Position numbers and translations under genes: made by a program. DNA of 61,818 nt, taken from positions 1 to 61,818 of the forward strand of contig JAAMPI010000130.1 in NCBI GenBank assembly GCA_013054445.1, read 5' to 3'. Shown one piece after another: positions 44,165 through 57,249 of the stretch (positions are counted from its first letter, which is position 1; each line of letters begins with the position of its first letter). The notes under the pieces were generated by a model, which made no database searches, had not been told where the DNA came from, and saw only the letters and a program-made list of their open reading frames with translations. The DNA comes from Cudoniella acicularis. Its lineage: Eukaryota > Ascomycota > Leotiomycetes > Helotiales > Helotiaceae.

Positions 44165-47100
44165 ATGAGTGATGAGCCACAAATTTCAGATTCCGAGGAC
44201 TATGTCGTGTTGACCGCTTCTGGTAAGTCATCCGACTTATCTTGCATGCAAATCTTGATGTACTGATACTGACAATGCACGACAGATGGAGACGAGTCGC
44301 CCAATCAAGTCGAAAAGGTGGCCGTGATCAAAAGAATAAAAGCCTGGCTGTCTCCAACTGAATTCGAATCCGAAACGAGCGAGTATCAAAAACATGTAAA
44401 TGCTCACGTCCAAGGCACGGGACAGTGGGTCCTGGAAACGGATCAATTTAAAAGATGGATCAGAACCGGAGAGATTGGAGATCTCTGGATCAGAGGCATC
44501 CCAGGTAGTGGGAAATCTGTCGTGGCCGCCAATCTCATCAAGCACCTCAAAAGCTCAAGTGATGCGCCAGTCCTGTTCTTCTTTTTCAGGCAAATAATCC
44601 TGTCAAATCGCACTCCACAGTCCCTGATCAGAGATTTTCTGTTCCAATTGCTCGACTACTCTGCTCCGTTGTACTCAGGACTAATGAAAGTCATGAAAGC
44701 ACATCCCTCAATCGACGAGGTGCCGTTTGATGAGCTATGGAAACAATTTTCGACAGCTCTCGAGGGCATGCCCAAGGTTTATTGCGTTGTCGATGCGCTG
44801 GATGAAATGGACGCCGGACATGACGAATTCGTTTCGAGTCTCCTCAATCTCGGGCGGCGAAATCCAAAATCAATCAAGCTAGCATTGACTGGCCGGCAAC
44901 TCCCTCATTTGGAAGTACATCTGAAAGGCTCTTGTCTAGTAGATCTCCGTCTAGACCGCAAGAATGTTGACAGGGATATATCCATTTACATTTCTCATCG
45001 TTTGCAGAATTGCCAAGTGGACCTCAATTCGGATGAGGTGCAAATTGTAAAGGACGCAATTTGTGAGCGGGGTAAAGGGCTCTTTTTATACGCCCGCATG
45101 ATGATGGAACAAATGCTCCGAGACCCAAAGGACTTCCTTTTCCACCTTGACGATCTTCCCGATGGCCTAGGCAATATGTACTCGAACATCCTAGCCGACT
45201 ACGCTTCCCGCTTTGACATAACCCAGACATTTCAAAAACTCGTCCTCGAATGGGTGACTCAATCCATTCGACCTTTACGTTTGATTGAGCTTGCCGCCAT
45301 AATTAATTCTTTACCAGATCGCGGAGGTCTTCAGAATGACCAGGACGCAAAGCTTGCTATTCGTAACTCATGCGGTCCGTTGTTGGAAATTTGTGAAGAC
45401 GAAGTGGTACAAATTATCCATCATTCTTTTACAGAATTTCTGCTCGACCTCAACGTATCACATGTGCAGGTCCCATTAGAGAGGAAAAGACAATTTCCAG
45501 TGATAGAGCCAGTTGTGGCTCATGAATCGCTAGCCAGAACTTGCATTCAATACCTCACCAGTGGGTGTTTCAAGGACGTAGAAGTCCGCAATTCAATGGA
45601 TATCACATATTGGTGGCATTTATGTTCAACATGGAAGGCGATCGATGACCCCGAGCAGAAGGCTCTTGCGATGCGCTTCAACTTCCTGCCATACTCCGCA
45701 AAATACTGGCCGCTTCATGCATCGAAGGCGATGGTCTCCGCGCCCACCCTTTTCGACGAGCTTGACCGTTTTCTTCAACTCGGAAGCAAAGATTTTGAGT
45801 CAGCAAAAGTCTTTTGGCAAGGAACAAAAACCTCAATACCTGCACGTTTCACTCCTTTGCACATTGCAGCACATTGTGGTCTTACAACCTACGTTGCCCA
45901 TCTCATTGCACTGGGAACGGACCCAAACTTGACAGATCAAGCTGAACGGATGCCACTAACATACGCGGCCATCGAAGGCCACCATGAAGTAGCTTCTGTT
46001 CTTTTGGAAAACGGATCATTGAAGAATAACCCGGATTTCATGGGACTGACCCCTCTCCATCATGCCGCGAAGATGAACCACTCGGCTGTTGCAAAGGTTC
46101 TTCTAAAGCTTGGAGCTGATCCGCTCATTGGAAAATCAAAAGAGAATCCAGGCTTCACTCCCAACTATGTTAGTGCCACGACAATTGGACAAACTCCGCT
46201 TTTCTATTGTTGTCAGAATGGCCATATCGAGGTTCTTCTTGAATTGATGAATTATCTCGAGCCTTCTGTCCTAGGTTGCGGACTACATTGGGCAGCGGAA
46301 ATGGGACGGTCAGGAATCCTTGCAACTATTTTGCGAAATGAGCAAGTAAAACAATATATCAATCACAAAGACGTCAATGGAAATACGGCCCTTTACCTAG
46401 CGGCGTGTAGGAGGCACGCCGAATCAGTGAAGATTCTCCTCGAACACGGTGCAGATATCCACAAAAGATCCGAAGATCTTTCAGTCCGTAGGCACCTGCC
46501 AAAAAATCGAATGAAGCAAAGAAGAATTCAAAAGACGGCCTTGGGGTTCTCACCCATTCATGGATGGGCCCGGACTAATAGCAAATATCAGAATACCGCT
46601 AGCGATGTTGCTTTTAGCGGTCAAGCAGAGGTAAAAGAAGTTTTAGAGCTATTTCTAGACGCTGGGGCAGACATTGACGCACAAGACGAACGAGGACGGA
46701 CCGCCTTGTTCGTCGAAAACCGTTTAACTGTAGACCAACAAGCGGTATTCATTTCCATGCTTCTCAGGCATGGAGCGAATGCTCAAATTGTTGATTTCGA
46801 CGGTGGAAATCCGCTTCACCATTTGGCGTCACGAGGCGGCATGTACAAAGAAAGAATTCAGACACCTGCCTTTCAGTTGCTTCTCAATGCAGGACTAGAT
46901 ATAAACAGCGTGAGGAAGTCGGATGGCTACACTCCACTCATCGTGGCAGCAGAGAACCAGTTAATGGACCCGACCGACTTTAAAGAATTTGGAGCCGATT
47001 TCGATATTCAAGATCTAGATGGAAACACTGCTTTTCACCATGCTTGTTCTTCCTGGCGCATGGAAGAGAGGCACGCGAAAACATGGTTATCGTTCTCTAA

Positions 47101-50100
47101 TCCTGCAATTCAGAATAAAGTAGGAAGGCTTGCACTCAATAATTTCCGTTGGGGAAATGGTGCTGAAGGAAGGCTCAAATCGATAGCTCTCATGATAGAG
47201 AAGGGTCTATTCTTGGAATCCCGCGATTACCTTGGTCGAACACCTTTACTCGCGTTTTTGAGTGACGATAATTGCAAAGGATGCGAGCACTTTGTCGAAG
47301 AGCTGCTTAGACTTGGTGCTAATGCAAAGGCACGAGATTACCATGGAAAGACAGGTAAGTACAAGACAAGAATGCACGTTTATTTTGCTAAGAATTACAG
47401 CTTTACACCTGCTCGCAGTATCCCACTTGTCTTACCAGGACGCCGACTCTGGGGATGTTGAGATGAAAGTGACACTCACGAAGACCTTGGTAGACGCTGG
47501 AGTAGACATAAATGCACTTGACCATTCTGGGAATACTGTCTTTCATGATGCCATCTCGTGGGGAATAGGTTGGAACTTTGGACAGTCCTCAGCTTATGCC
47601 GTGGCTAAACTTGGAAACACACTAACAGCTACGAACTTCGAAGGGAGGACCGCTTTACACCTTGCAGCCGCAATAGAAGAACCCTCGGAATTCACAGCAT
47701 CTACTAATAAAATTACAAGTTGTCTCGAATTCCTTTTACAACCAAAACATGAATTTGATATCAATGCTCCCGACAATCACGGCATCACACCCATGCATCT
47801 TGCTGCTGTCACTTCTGAGATAAATGTTTGGAAGCTCGTACGAGCTGGATCTCGGATCGACGCAAGAACAGTTCACGGGTTGACCCCTCTGCACTACGCA
47901 GCTCAAGCCAGTTTGTCAAATGCCGTGGGTCTTTTGACGGAACTTTACAAAGCCCAGTCTTTGCCATTCGATTCTCAAGATTCAAAAGGACGAACTCCCC
48001 TCCACTATGCCGCTCGATCCGGACAACCGGAATCTGTCAAGATGCTCATAGACACCGGCGCATCCCCAAATATACGGGACAAACTCGGTAGGACAGCCTT
48101 ACACGCTGCTGCGGAGTTTGAAAATTCTCCAGTTACCCGGACGATCCAGAGGGATTATGACGATGAAGATATATTTGTCTCAGAAGCTCAAAAATACCCA
48201 CGCTTTTCAAAGCCAAAGGATATCTCTTCCCTCAGAACCAGTCCAATAATCTCATCCGAGGATGGGGCGAAGTCTATTCGGCAGATTGTGAAATATCTCC
48301 TGGCTGCTGGCACCGACGCGGGGCAACTTGATGAGAATGACCAGACCGCCTCAGATGTGGCGCTGATGTTGAGATCGGCGGAAGTTGTGAACGAACTGGC
48401 TTTATCAATGGCCAATCTGTACCAGGACGAGTCTCCTCAGTTACGCTCTCAGGATCCTTTCGGGGAGTCTTCGCTTTCATTTATTCAGCAGCAGTTGAAA
48501 ACTTGGGTTTCAACGACAGAATTGGATCTGAACGACTCCCAGCTGCTCGAAAGAATTATTTCAACATGCGATGATGATTTGGTTGAGGAGATGATTCGCG
48601 TGAAACGTCCACAATTGGTCAAGGCCGACGGTACATCTCCACTCCATATTGCTGCTCGATGGGGTCTTTGTTCCCTGATGGAACGAATAATTCCCTATGT
48701 TGAAGACATCAATGCGTTCTCGCCGCCATTACTTTATACGGCTATTCAGCGGACTTCGTCAAATATCGAAATGGTTAAGTTGCTAGTCAAATCTGGTATT
48801 GATCTGAATGCGACATACCGTGCTCCTAAGAGAGACCCTTTTGATCACCCTTCACAAGAAGTTTACGAATCAGCCACAATCCATGTTCTCGCAACTGGGA
48901 AACACTGGTGGTATCAAACCGCACTTGAAGAATTATTAAAAGCTGGGGGGGAAACTGAGGTCAGAAATGAATCTGGGGAGACGGCACTGCACATTTCACT
49001 TGATGATAAACATCCCCAATCGCCATACTACTGCGGCTTCTGGTGCGACTTCCAGACCCACATATTGCTTAAACATGGAGTGAATGTAAATGCGATAGCG
49101 CAGAAGTCCAGATTGACTCCTCTCAACACTGCTTTACAAAGTAAGAAAGGAGCGAAAATCATCCAAAGGCTCCTAGACAGTGGCGCAGGTAGCGGAGAGG
49201 GAGGTAAGCCGGCGATCGCTTCCGCAATCGATTCCCTCGACTACGGGATGGTCAATGTATTACTGAACGCTGGAGCTGATCCAAACATAATATACACTGC
49301 ATCAGAGAAAAAGAGATATGCTGATCAGCCGGGGATCGAGACATGTCTTCTCAACGCTGCTTGTCCAACCTCAAGTTCTTATTCCGTCAAGAGGTGGGAG
49401 GAGAATGCAAAAGCAGAAGAGATCATGGATCTTCTGCTCAAATCCGGTGCGGATCCGTACCAGCCATTGAAAGATGAGACTTCGACATCATTCCATGAAA
49501 TCGCGGCAATCAATGGACTGGTAAAGCCTTTCTGCAATGGCAGCATCAACTTGGAGATCAAAGACTCAGAAGGCCGAACGCCATTACACAGAGCTTGCAA
49601 TCTACCTGAGTGGTTATATCGTGCTGCTAAGAAAGAGCATTCTTCACTTGTTTTGATAGCCAATGGTGCCAATGTTCATGCTGTTGATGACACTGGATCT
49701 ACACCATTACACTACGCCCTTGAGACGCAATTGGAACTGACTGCCGAAGCACTCCTAAAGCATGGCGCCTCCGCGAACGCAAAAAATAATTTGGGACTGA
49801 CGCCTCTCCACTACGCATTCAACGGACGAGAGGGAGTCTATGGTCACTACACCCCTCGATGGGCAATCGAGGCACTACTTGAGGCTGGCGCAGACCCCTT
49901 AGAAGTCGGACATGAAGGGAAAACTGCCCTCCACTATCTGGCCCCCAAATTGATGGAGATGAGTTCAATAGATCACAGGGACCACACACATGGTTTTTAC
50001 GGAAAACCTGAAGACAGCCCCGATGAATCCGAGGAGTTTTCGAAACTATATACCCGTTTTATTAAAGCGGGGTGTGACCGCGAAGCACAAGATGCGAAAG

Positions 50101-50429
50101 GAAACACGCCGCTGTTCTACTACGTTGCTGCTGTGAAGACATACTCTGAAGTAGAGCCCGTACATCCACCTGATCCAAAAGAGATGAGGAAGATGTTCGC
50201 TGAGCATGACATATTTGCCATCAATGATGCGGGGGAGAACCTGTTGCATTCTGCGGCTACTCATGAGAGTCAGATGGAGAGCCCAAATGATGGGCTCGAA
50301 GTTTTCAAGTTGCTGGTTGAGTTAGGATTGGATCCTAGGCAAGAGAATTATAGTCAGATGACTCCGTTGGATGTTGCGGCTGCTCATGGGAATGAGAATA
50401 TTTTGGCATTGTTTGCGAGGGAAGAATGA
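44165..50429 (+). CDS. NACHT-ankyrin repeat NLR-like STAND protein
   Basis: Exons 44165-44222, 44286-47354, 47401-50429 (introns 63 and 46 bp), 2051 residues. The order is a short N-terminal region (about 85 residues), a NACHT NTPase with Walker A G-I-P-G-S-G-K-S at 90-97 and Walker B V-V-D-A-L-D-E-M-D, a winged-helix-like region, then about 1500 residues of ankyrin repeats (T-P-L-H-x-A-A and G-A-D-x-N motifs throughout both long exons). STAND proteins switch on by nucleotide-driven oligomerisation; fungal ones take part in non-self recognition and cell death. No HET, patatin-like, PFD or other known effector domain is visible at the N-terminus. Cytosolic. Introns 1 and 2 both keep phase and the whole frame is open, which argues for a working gene. 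Codon use matches core genes. Confidence 0.92.
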
Positions 50430-51399
50430 TGGGAGTGCGGTGGAAAAGAGAGTGAACTTTTATGTAGGTGGTGATAGTGAGCTATCACTAAATTTCAGGG
50501 GCACGCTCGCTAGAAATTAGCGTTGAAGGCCTGTAATTCAGCCATTAACTCACTATGCTGCACATACTAATTGCACAACAATTCCCGGTTGCTGAAATAA
50601 ACATGAACGAATCTATTGTATAAAAGACCTCTTGCGGCTAAAATAGTTAGTTCCTAATACATTTGAGAAAACCTTTTTGCTGTCACTCTTACTATCGCAA
50701 GAAAAATATTGCGACACCTGCACGCAAGTACTCGCTGAATTATAGGGCTGTGTTCCAAGCGAAGGAAGCGCTGCATGAAACGAATGGCCCTCCTCAATTC
50801 TTGTGTTGAATGCATACTAATTTAGGTTAATTCTCATCTGGGATAAAATACAATCTCGGATATTTTAATATACTGTCAATTGAAAATTATAAGTTTATTT
50901 CCCAGGATAATACAATGTAAGCTAATTTTTGAATGAGCGTGTATGAAATAAGCGAGCCCCTATTGACAGACTACTGCTGACAAGGACATGAAAATTTCAG
51001 ACTTGGAGATGATTCAGATGAATACAGGGATGCCTGTGTAGGTGCCCGGGTAAGCAAGTCACGGGTACTACCCAAGTAGAGTCCAGCAGGTTGAAGAAAA
51101 TCTAGCAGTCTCCTTGGTAGCGTTCGATATACCTGTACCCGACTCTTCTTGGAATCTTTGTGCGATTTAAAAAGACCCCTACTATAAGCACTACATGAGG
51201 ATTATTTCAATATCATCAAATTATTCCGTTCCAAACTCTTGAATGTCATGACTTGAAAACTAATCCAATTCATTATCATTAAATCATATTCCCCAAACAA
51301 ATAACTTTCACGAAGTTCCATGCAACCAGCAACATTTCCCCTTACACTCTTCAACCGTAGAATAATACCCATAGCTCCTCCCATAATTCGGGCTACTGG
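50430..51399. other. Intergenic region
   Basis: A short inverted motif just after the stop (GATAGTGAGCTATCAC near 50474) could form a hairpin. Otherwise AT-rich sequence without recognised features. Confidence 0.45.
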
Positions 51400-52411
51400 T
51401 CTGAAAAAAAACTCAGGTCAGAAAGGTCATTCGGCATAGCCGTGCAAATCCACTGATTGATATCTTTCTCGTAATATAATTCCAACGACACGTCCCCACT
51501 GTTGATCATCCAATTAAGACAAGGAATAAACGCTTCTCAGTCATTCAACATGCCTATGAATGACGTCGTGTCTCCGAAATAGGTGTGGCTGATACCGGTG
51601 CCGGGATTGGGGAAGGATAGAACTTGGTTAGTTCCGGAGAAGAATTGCACCATGTCGATGCCGAGGTCGGGGAACTAACCGTAGGGAAACAGGTAAGGAG
51701 CAGAAAGGGGGGAGAGATGTGGCTGGTGCGGTGGTTGTTGCTGTGAATATTATGGTGGGGTGTGAAGTTGCCGTCAGTTCTTCCGTAGTAATTCGCGTCT
51801 GGCTCGTGATGACAATCAAAGTCGTTGTGGTCGAGGTCACCGTTGTGATGCGATCTGAGGCCATGCTAATTTGAGTTGGACTGGTTACCGTGACCGAGAC
51901 AGTTGCGACGGGAATCGCCAAGCAGGAGCATTTAGATGATATTTCCGAAGCTGGGTATAAACTCCTTCGAATGAACATAAAGGTGCGGGCACAGCTCCAG
52001 CAGGTAGTCCTCTGGCCTTTTTTTTTTTTTGGCACTAATGGGGCAGCAGCTGAGACAGTAGTTTATAGTATTAACTGGCTCTACAATCGTCGAGAAGGCC
52101 GTCGCAGTCTCGATGGTAGTCGCTGTAGAAATGCTTGTCGCGTAAAGGACATCTACTGAAGTGGAAACGGCTGTTGTGAGTTGTTTTGCTATTACATTCA
52201 GTATGTGACTCTTTTGATAATTAGAAGAGAGAGATTACACTTGCGGAGTGACAGTTAGGACTGTAGCTGTAGATGCAGGGGGTGGGATATAGGAGCTGCA
52301 ATAAGGAATTGCTACAGCTGAACTACCCAGGAAGCATCGTAAAAGGTTCTCGTGGGTGCAGTCAGCTTGCTCATGAGTCAGCAAGCCTTTAAGAATTAGG
52401 AATTTCTTCAT
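51400..52411 (-). pseudogene. Relic of a secreted Thr/Ser-rich protein
   Basis: An ATG at 52411 starts a segment with D-C-T-H-E-N-L-L-R-C-F-L and V-A-I-P-Y-C-S-S-Y, a pattern found near the N-terminus of many fungal extracellular proteins (D-N-L-L-R-A-L followed by F-C-x-x-Y). Then come Thr/Ser/Val-rich repeats (V-T-V-T-S-T, T-T-T-T-L-I-V-I-T) and a C-terminal globular part (F-F-S-G-T-N-Q, G-I-S-H-T-Y-F-G-D-T-T). The frame breaks at the putative first intron, a run of A/T near 52018-52030 and an in-frame TGA near 51535 interrupt it. Probably a dead gene. Borders are approximate. Confidence 0.45.
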
Positions 52412-52564
52412 GATTGAAGAGAGCGATTATCTGATTGCAAAATTCGAGAGTTGTGATTAGAAAATGATCTAACAATTAGGAATCATTCAAAAATTACCAA
52501 GACTATGTGCATTGCCCTGTCGTATTATTTTCTTCTGATGACCTAGGACAGTATTACTATTTAG

Positions 52565-53070
52565 CCCCTTAACGGGTAAGCCGTGCATATTAGTTCGAAC
52601 TTTGAAGGAGGAATCCGATAGTATTTATCCAGATCTGACTCGTTGATTATTTTCAGCGAGACAGTGATTTCTAGGCAAAGATACTCGAAGTCCCCTGCCC
52701 TCGGTATATTATTGGTCGTGAACCAGACATCTACGGGCTGAGTAAATGATAAATCTAGTGCTTTTCATCAACTAGATCTTGAATAGACGAGTCTAATGTT
52801 TGCTTAATGATGACAAAGTGAAATCCGGGCCTATCCGCTACCGTGTCCAAATCTGATATGGCTTATAGGGCGTCACTTCCCTTGCTTCCAAGTAGGTATT
52901 GCCGTCGAATTGAAAGATTTTGATGCAAGCCAAAGGTTTTAGGGTCAGATTTAGGCGCCTCTGGCAAAGTATTGTGCGGGGTGGTTGGGGACACAATCTC
53001 TGAGTGATCGACTGGATATCTCAAGAAGAGCATTTCGACGAATGACAACACAATCATACCTACAATCAAT
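52565..53070 (-). pseudogene. Possible coding relic of unknown family
   Basis: Minus-strand stretches read like coding sequence but in different frames: a hydrophobic start with M-L-F-L-R-Y-P-V-D (53070-52863), then a stretch with G-N-T-Y-L-E-A-R-E-V-T-P-Y, and then P-V-D-V-W-F-T-T-N-N-I-P and L-D-K-Y-Y-R-I-P-P-S-K-F-E ending at a TAG/TAA near 52570. An intron may explain one frame change, stops explain another. No family recognised. Confidence 0.22.
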
Positions 53071-54689
53071 ACGGAATATTTAAAATATAGCTCGAAAGTT
53101 TTATTATATTACTCTCCGAATAGAAGTCCGCATCCTGCCGTCTAATCCAAAATCTCATTAGGATGTCTTATGTATATTCTTGACTCGAAACACTTCACCG
53201 CTAGAAGCGGGAGGTTGCCGTGCCAAAACAAAGATAAAAGTTTATGCGGCTATTTGCGAAGAAATAGGCACGATTCTCAGAGTCTGCTTGATTAATACGG
53301 TCTTCATATAGTAAGGTTTGCCTATGACTTCTGTTTCTAAAAGAATTCGGTTCTGAATTTTCAAAATAGTAGAAATACTTTAAACTAAATATATTACCTT
53401 ATAATAAAATTCTATATTTTATATTACTTTCTTTTATTATTATTAAATCATTTTCTTTAAAGTTTTAATCTTTATAAAGTTCTATATAAGTTCGTGCCCC
53501 CTTATTCCGGCCACCTCGCTTAGCTCACCGCTACTCCTTACCCTCTTACTTTAAAAAATTATATCTTTATAACGCCTTATTTAATTTCTTTTTGTGATGT
53601 AGTTCGCTTAGCTGCCAGGGGGGCGTCCGTCACGTGGCTTAGATCGTCGACGGATGTCCGGAATGATGTCGGTAGCAAACCTCTGACATCTAGGATCATG
53701 GTTCTAGGGCACTTGATACGTGGTACGGGATGCCAGATAATGCTATTGATTTCTATCATTATTAGGTCTTGGTATCGGACCCCCGTCGGTAGCAGATAGC
53801 TAATAAAAAGGGGGCTTCTCTAGACCCCTCGGGGCTAGAGATTAGTTCTATACTAAATCTTTTTCCTGCTACACGTGACTTCTTTGCCTACTAACGCCTC
53901 CTCCTTATAATATAGGTATACCTAATTAAATAACCTCTTTTAATATCTAAGATACTATATACTGTTTATAAAAGCTTTTATATAATATAATAGAAGTTTA
54001 AAAAAAAAATTATAATAATAAGAGATATATATATTTAATATCTAATATATAATATTTATAAGATAGGCTAATATAGGCGATAATATTTATATAACTTAAT
54101 TAGAAGAACGCTTTTAATCTAATTAGAATCTTAGAAGAATTAGAAGAGCTAATAGCCTTTATCTTACTTTTAAGATTATAAGAATATATAATAATATTAT
54201 TTAGACTTATAAATATATTAGATATTTATTAATAATAAAACAATAAGATATTATAATAATCTATTATCTTAATAATATCTTAGTCTATTTAGAATAAAGA
54301 AAAGATTATAAAGAATATAAAATAAGTTATATATATATATTAATAGAACTTAATTTAAGGCTTAAGCTATAATACTAGGATAAAGAAATTAGCTCGTATA
54401 TCTTTTTATCTCGTATCCTGATTTTTTATTTTAGATTAAAATCTTAATAACTTTATTAGTTTAAAAGTTATATATAATCTAATTAGTTTATTAAAAAGGT
54501 TATAATCTAAGCTATCTAACGATATAAAACTATCTAAATTAGACTATAAATAGATTTAATATTTTATATACTAGCCCTTAGCCTTATAATACGCCTAGAT
54601 TCTAAAAGGTATATTCTAATATAGATTATCAAAGAACTACTAAGGGATTATATCCTAATAAGCCTATAATACGCTTTCTAGTTACTTAA
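53071..54689. other. TA-rich RIP-affected repeat region
   Basis: From about 53370 the sequence is dominated by TA dinucleotides with few coding-like frames. 53590-53880 is less affected and ends TGCTACA like an LTR; no duplication was found around it. 53900-54690 looks like thoroughly mutated transposon sequence with no recoverable frame. Confidence 0.55.
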
Positions 54690-55130
54690 TATTATATTCC
54701 CCTTTTCCTAGACCTCTAGAGATCTTAGGGAATTCCTTATCTATAAGTTCCTTAATCTTTGCCTAAGTATACTCGATCGGGTTTAAATCTAGTAAATAAG
54801 AAGGCTAATCTAAATAAGCTAAGCCTATAATTCTAAACTAATCCCTAATCTTATAGGTAATATAGATAGATACGTTGTCTTATATAAATATATACCCTAG
54901 ATCGTCTAGTCTTTCTACTATTAGTATAACTATAGTATCTAAGACCTTAATATAAGAGTTAGTAGAGTACCTACACTTCTTAGCCTTAAAATCTAGGTCT
55001 ATAAGATATAAGGAAGTACGTCTAGTATCTTAAAAGCACCTCTAGACTATAGCCCTAATATCCTTCTTATATTTATAAGTCTAAATCATCTCTAGTTCTT
55101 ACTTCTAGGCCGGTATACGGAAGTACTACT
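54690..55130 (-). mobile_element. Tc1/mariner transposase relic
   Basis: On the minus strand, across stops, a DDE transposase C-terminal half can be followed: Y-I-F-I-x-D-N-V-S-I-Y (from the QDNAxxH block), K-I-R-D-x-F, then L-D-L-N-P-I-E-Y-T and A-K-I-K-E-L-I. The last blocks are diagnostic for Tc1/mariner elements. TAG/TAA replace Trp and Gln codons as RIP produces. No inverted repeats were assigned to it. Confidence 0.72.
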
Positions 55131-55197
55131 CTCGTTATTTACCCGATCCCTGCTCTATAGAGCACTCGTCACTCTATATAATCAATCCCTATTCCTC

Positions 55198-57231
55198 TAT
55201 CCGCTACGCTGCTACCAGAGCGCCCTAGCCCGGAGCGGAATAACCGTTTATCCGCAGGAACACCAAAACCACGCTTTTACTGTTTATATATAAATAAACT
55301 ACTTTATTATTTAATTGTACTACGACTACGATACTAGAAGACACTGTTTTTGATTCTACTGATAAAGGAACCCTTCGGCCTAATACTAAGCCACTACGTA
55401 CGAAAGGGGACGTATTTTACCCTATACAATTACCTAACTAGGGCTAGGAAATCAACCTACTAGACTATACCTCTCCCGACGACCCTATTACTCTATTTAC
55501 GATATATTATACCCCCTAAATCATAGATCTTATTATTAAGAAGACGAACGAATATACGCGAGAGCCTATAAACGATTCCTTACCTTTTATACGAGTAAAT
55601 CAGTAATACCCTACTTACTAGGGAGAGCTATATATCTACTTTATAATTCGTATATATATAAGCTTATATATATATAACGAGATCTCTAACTATTAGGATA
55701 TAAGCAACCTTATACCGATATACCTAATTACCTAAGAAATGTTAAGGAATCGCTTCTAGGAGTTATATATACGTGTGCGATTAGTAGGGAAGGACGCCGA
55801 GGGACCGTACGCTAAGGTAAGTAATATACTCTTATCCTTACTTATATACTTACTAATATTAGCTCGCTTTAGGTAGAGGTACTTAGTTCGTATATATAAG
55901 ACGTTAATTTAAGAGTATAGAGACTAGGGCGAGACTTAGCGGTAGACGAGATAATAGTACGATTTAAGGGCCGATTAAAGGAGACAACTATAATCTTTAG
56001 TAAGCCTATACCTATAGGATATAAGGTCTAGGGGGTAGCGTAAAGAGGCTTCCTTCTCGTATAGAATTAGTTATTCCTAGAGTTAAAAATAGGCCGGTAA
56101 GGGTACGAATACTACGTGAGCTAGGGGAGACAATTAGGGAAGGAAACAGTAGTAATAAGACATAAGTAGTAGTCCTATATTTAATCAAGAGATTACCTAA
56201 GCCCCCTTAAGGATCGGGGTACTACGTATTCCTTAATAATCTCTTTGTTTCTATACGTATAGTTGAGTACGCTCGCTTATAAGGCATTAGTATTACTAGT
56301 ACGTATAGGGACAATACAGGAGTGATCTAAGAGCTTCTAGACCTTAATAAGAAGGATAAGAAGGACGTGATCGAGTAGGGAGAGACATATTCGATACCTA
56401 TAGCGAATAGCAAAGTGTGTTATATAGGATAGAAGGATTAAGCGTTTGTTTTAATAATAAATTCTATACTATTAGGTGACGAGAGGATTATTAGGCTTAG
56501 GAAGAGGCCTAAGGAGACTTCTTCTAAAGCAAAGACTATACAGAAGCCTTTTAGTAAAGAGGCCTAAAAGGAGCTTAATATCCTAGTGATTATAGACAGA
56601 TATAATTATAATATAGAAGTAGTTAACGAGTTTGATTACTTAATAGCTTAGAACGCTGGTTTACGTTACGTAGAGCGAGGGGGGCACTAAGCACTAGAGC
56701 ACTAGCTACTACGTACTATCCTAATCAACTGCTATTTACTTACTTTATATAGTAATATGCTAGAGCCTAGGTAAATTAGCTTTAGGAGCTAGTAGGATTT
56801 TAGGAGGCAGCTGATTAGCTCTTTATTAGCTATAGAGAGAGACTCTAAGATCTGCCTAAAGAGAAGAATATCACGAATTAGCCAGGGAGCTGATCAGGTG
56901 CCTATAAGAGTATATAAGTAAGTAAAGCTTAGTAAAAAGAGGAGGTGTATAAGCTATAAGGGACTGAGGTTTATAGACAGGCCTAGAAAACGGGTTATAC
57001 TAGCTGAAATTATAGCTAATCAGGGCAGGGAGAGCTCGAGGCATAACTCTATATATAGGTACAAGTAGTATAACATTTACTTATGTTAAAATAGGGGTTG
57101 TTTTGATATATTTTACCGGTAAAGTTAAGAATTAATACTTTTAATACGCGAATACCGCTCTCTAATTAGCTATAATTAAGCGAGAATCGATACGCACGGG
57201 CTAGGGCGCTCTAGTAGCAGCGTAGCGGATA
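55198..57231 (+). mobile_element. piggyBac-type DNA transposon with 35-bp terminal inverted repeats, RIP-degraded
   Basis: 55198-55232 and 57197-57231 are inverted copies, identical except for one C/T difference, and both begin TATCCGCTACGC. Between them, at about 55935-56070 on the plus strand, is the piggyBac transposase core V-D-E-I-I-V-R-F-K-G-R, followed by K-P-I-P-I-G-Y-K-V and R-G-F-L-L-V. Stops (TAG/TAA for Trp/Gln) show RIP. Size (2.03 kb) and domain fit a full-length element. The canonical TTAA target site is not seen; the edges read TA, so the family is not an exact piggyBac match or the site has mutated. Confidence 0.75.
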
Positions 57232-57249
57232 AGAAACTCGAAATCTAAA

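Noticed and set aside
53596..53873. Possible LTR starting TGATGTAG and ending TGCTACA
   Set aside because: No target duplication or second copy could be identified; kept only as a remark on the RIP region.
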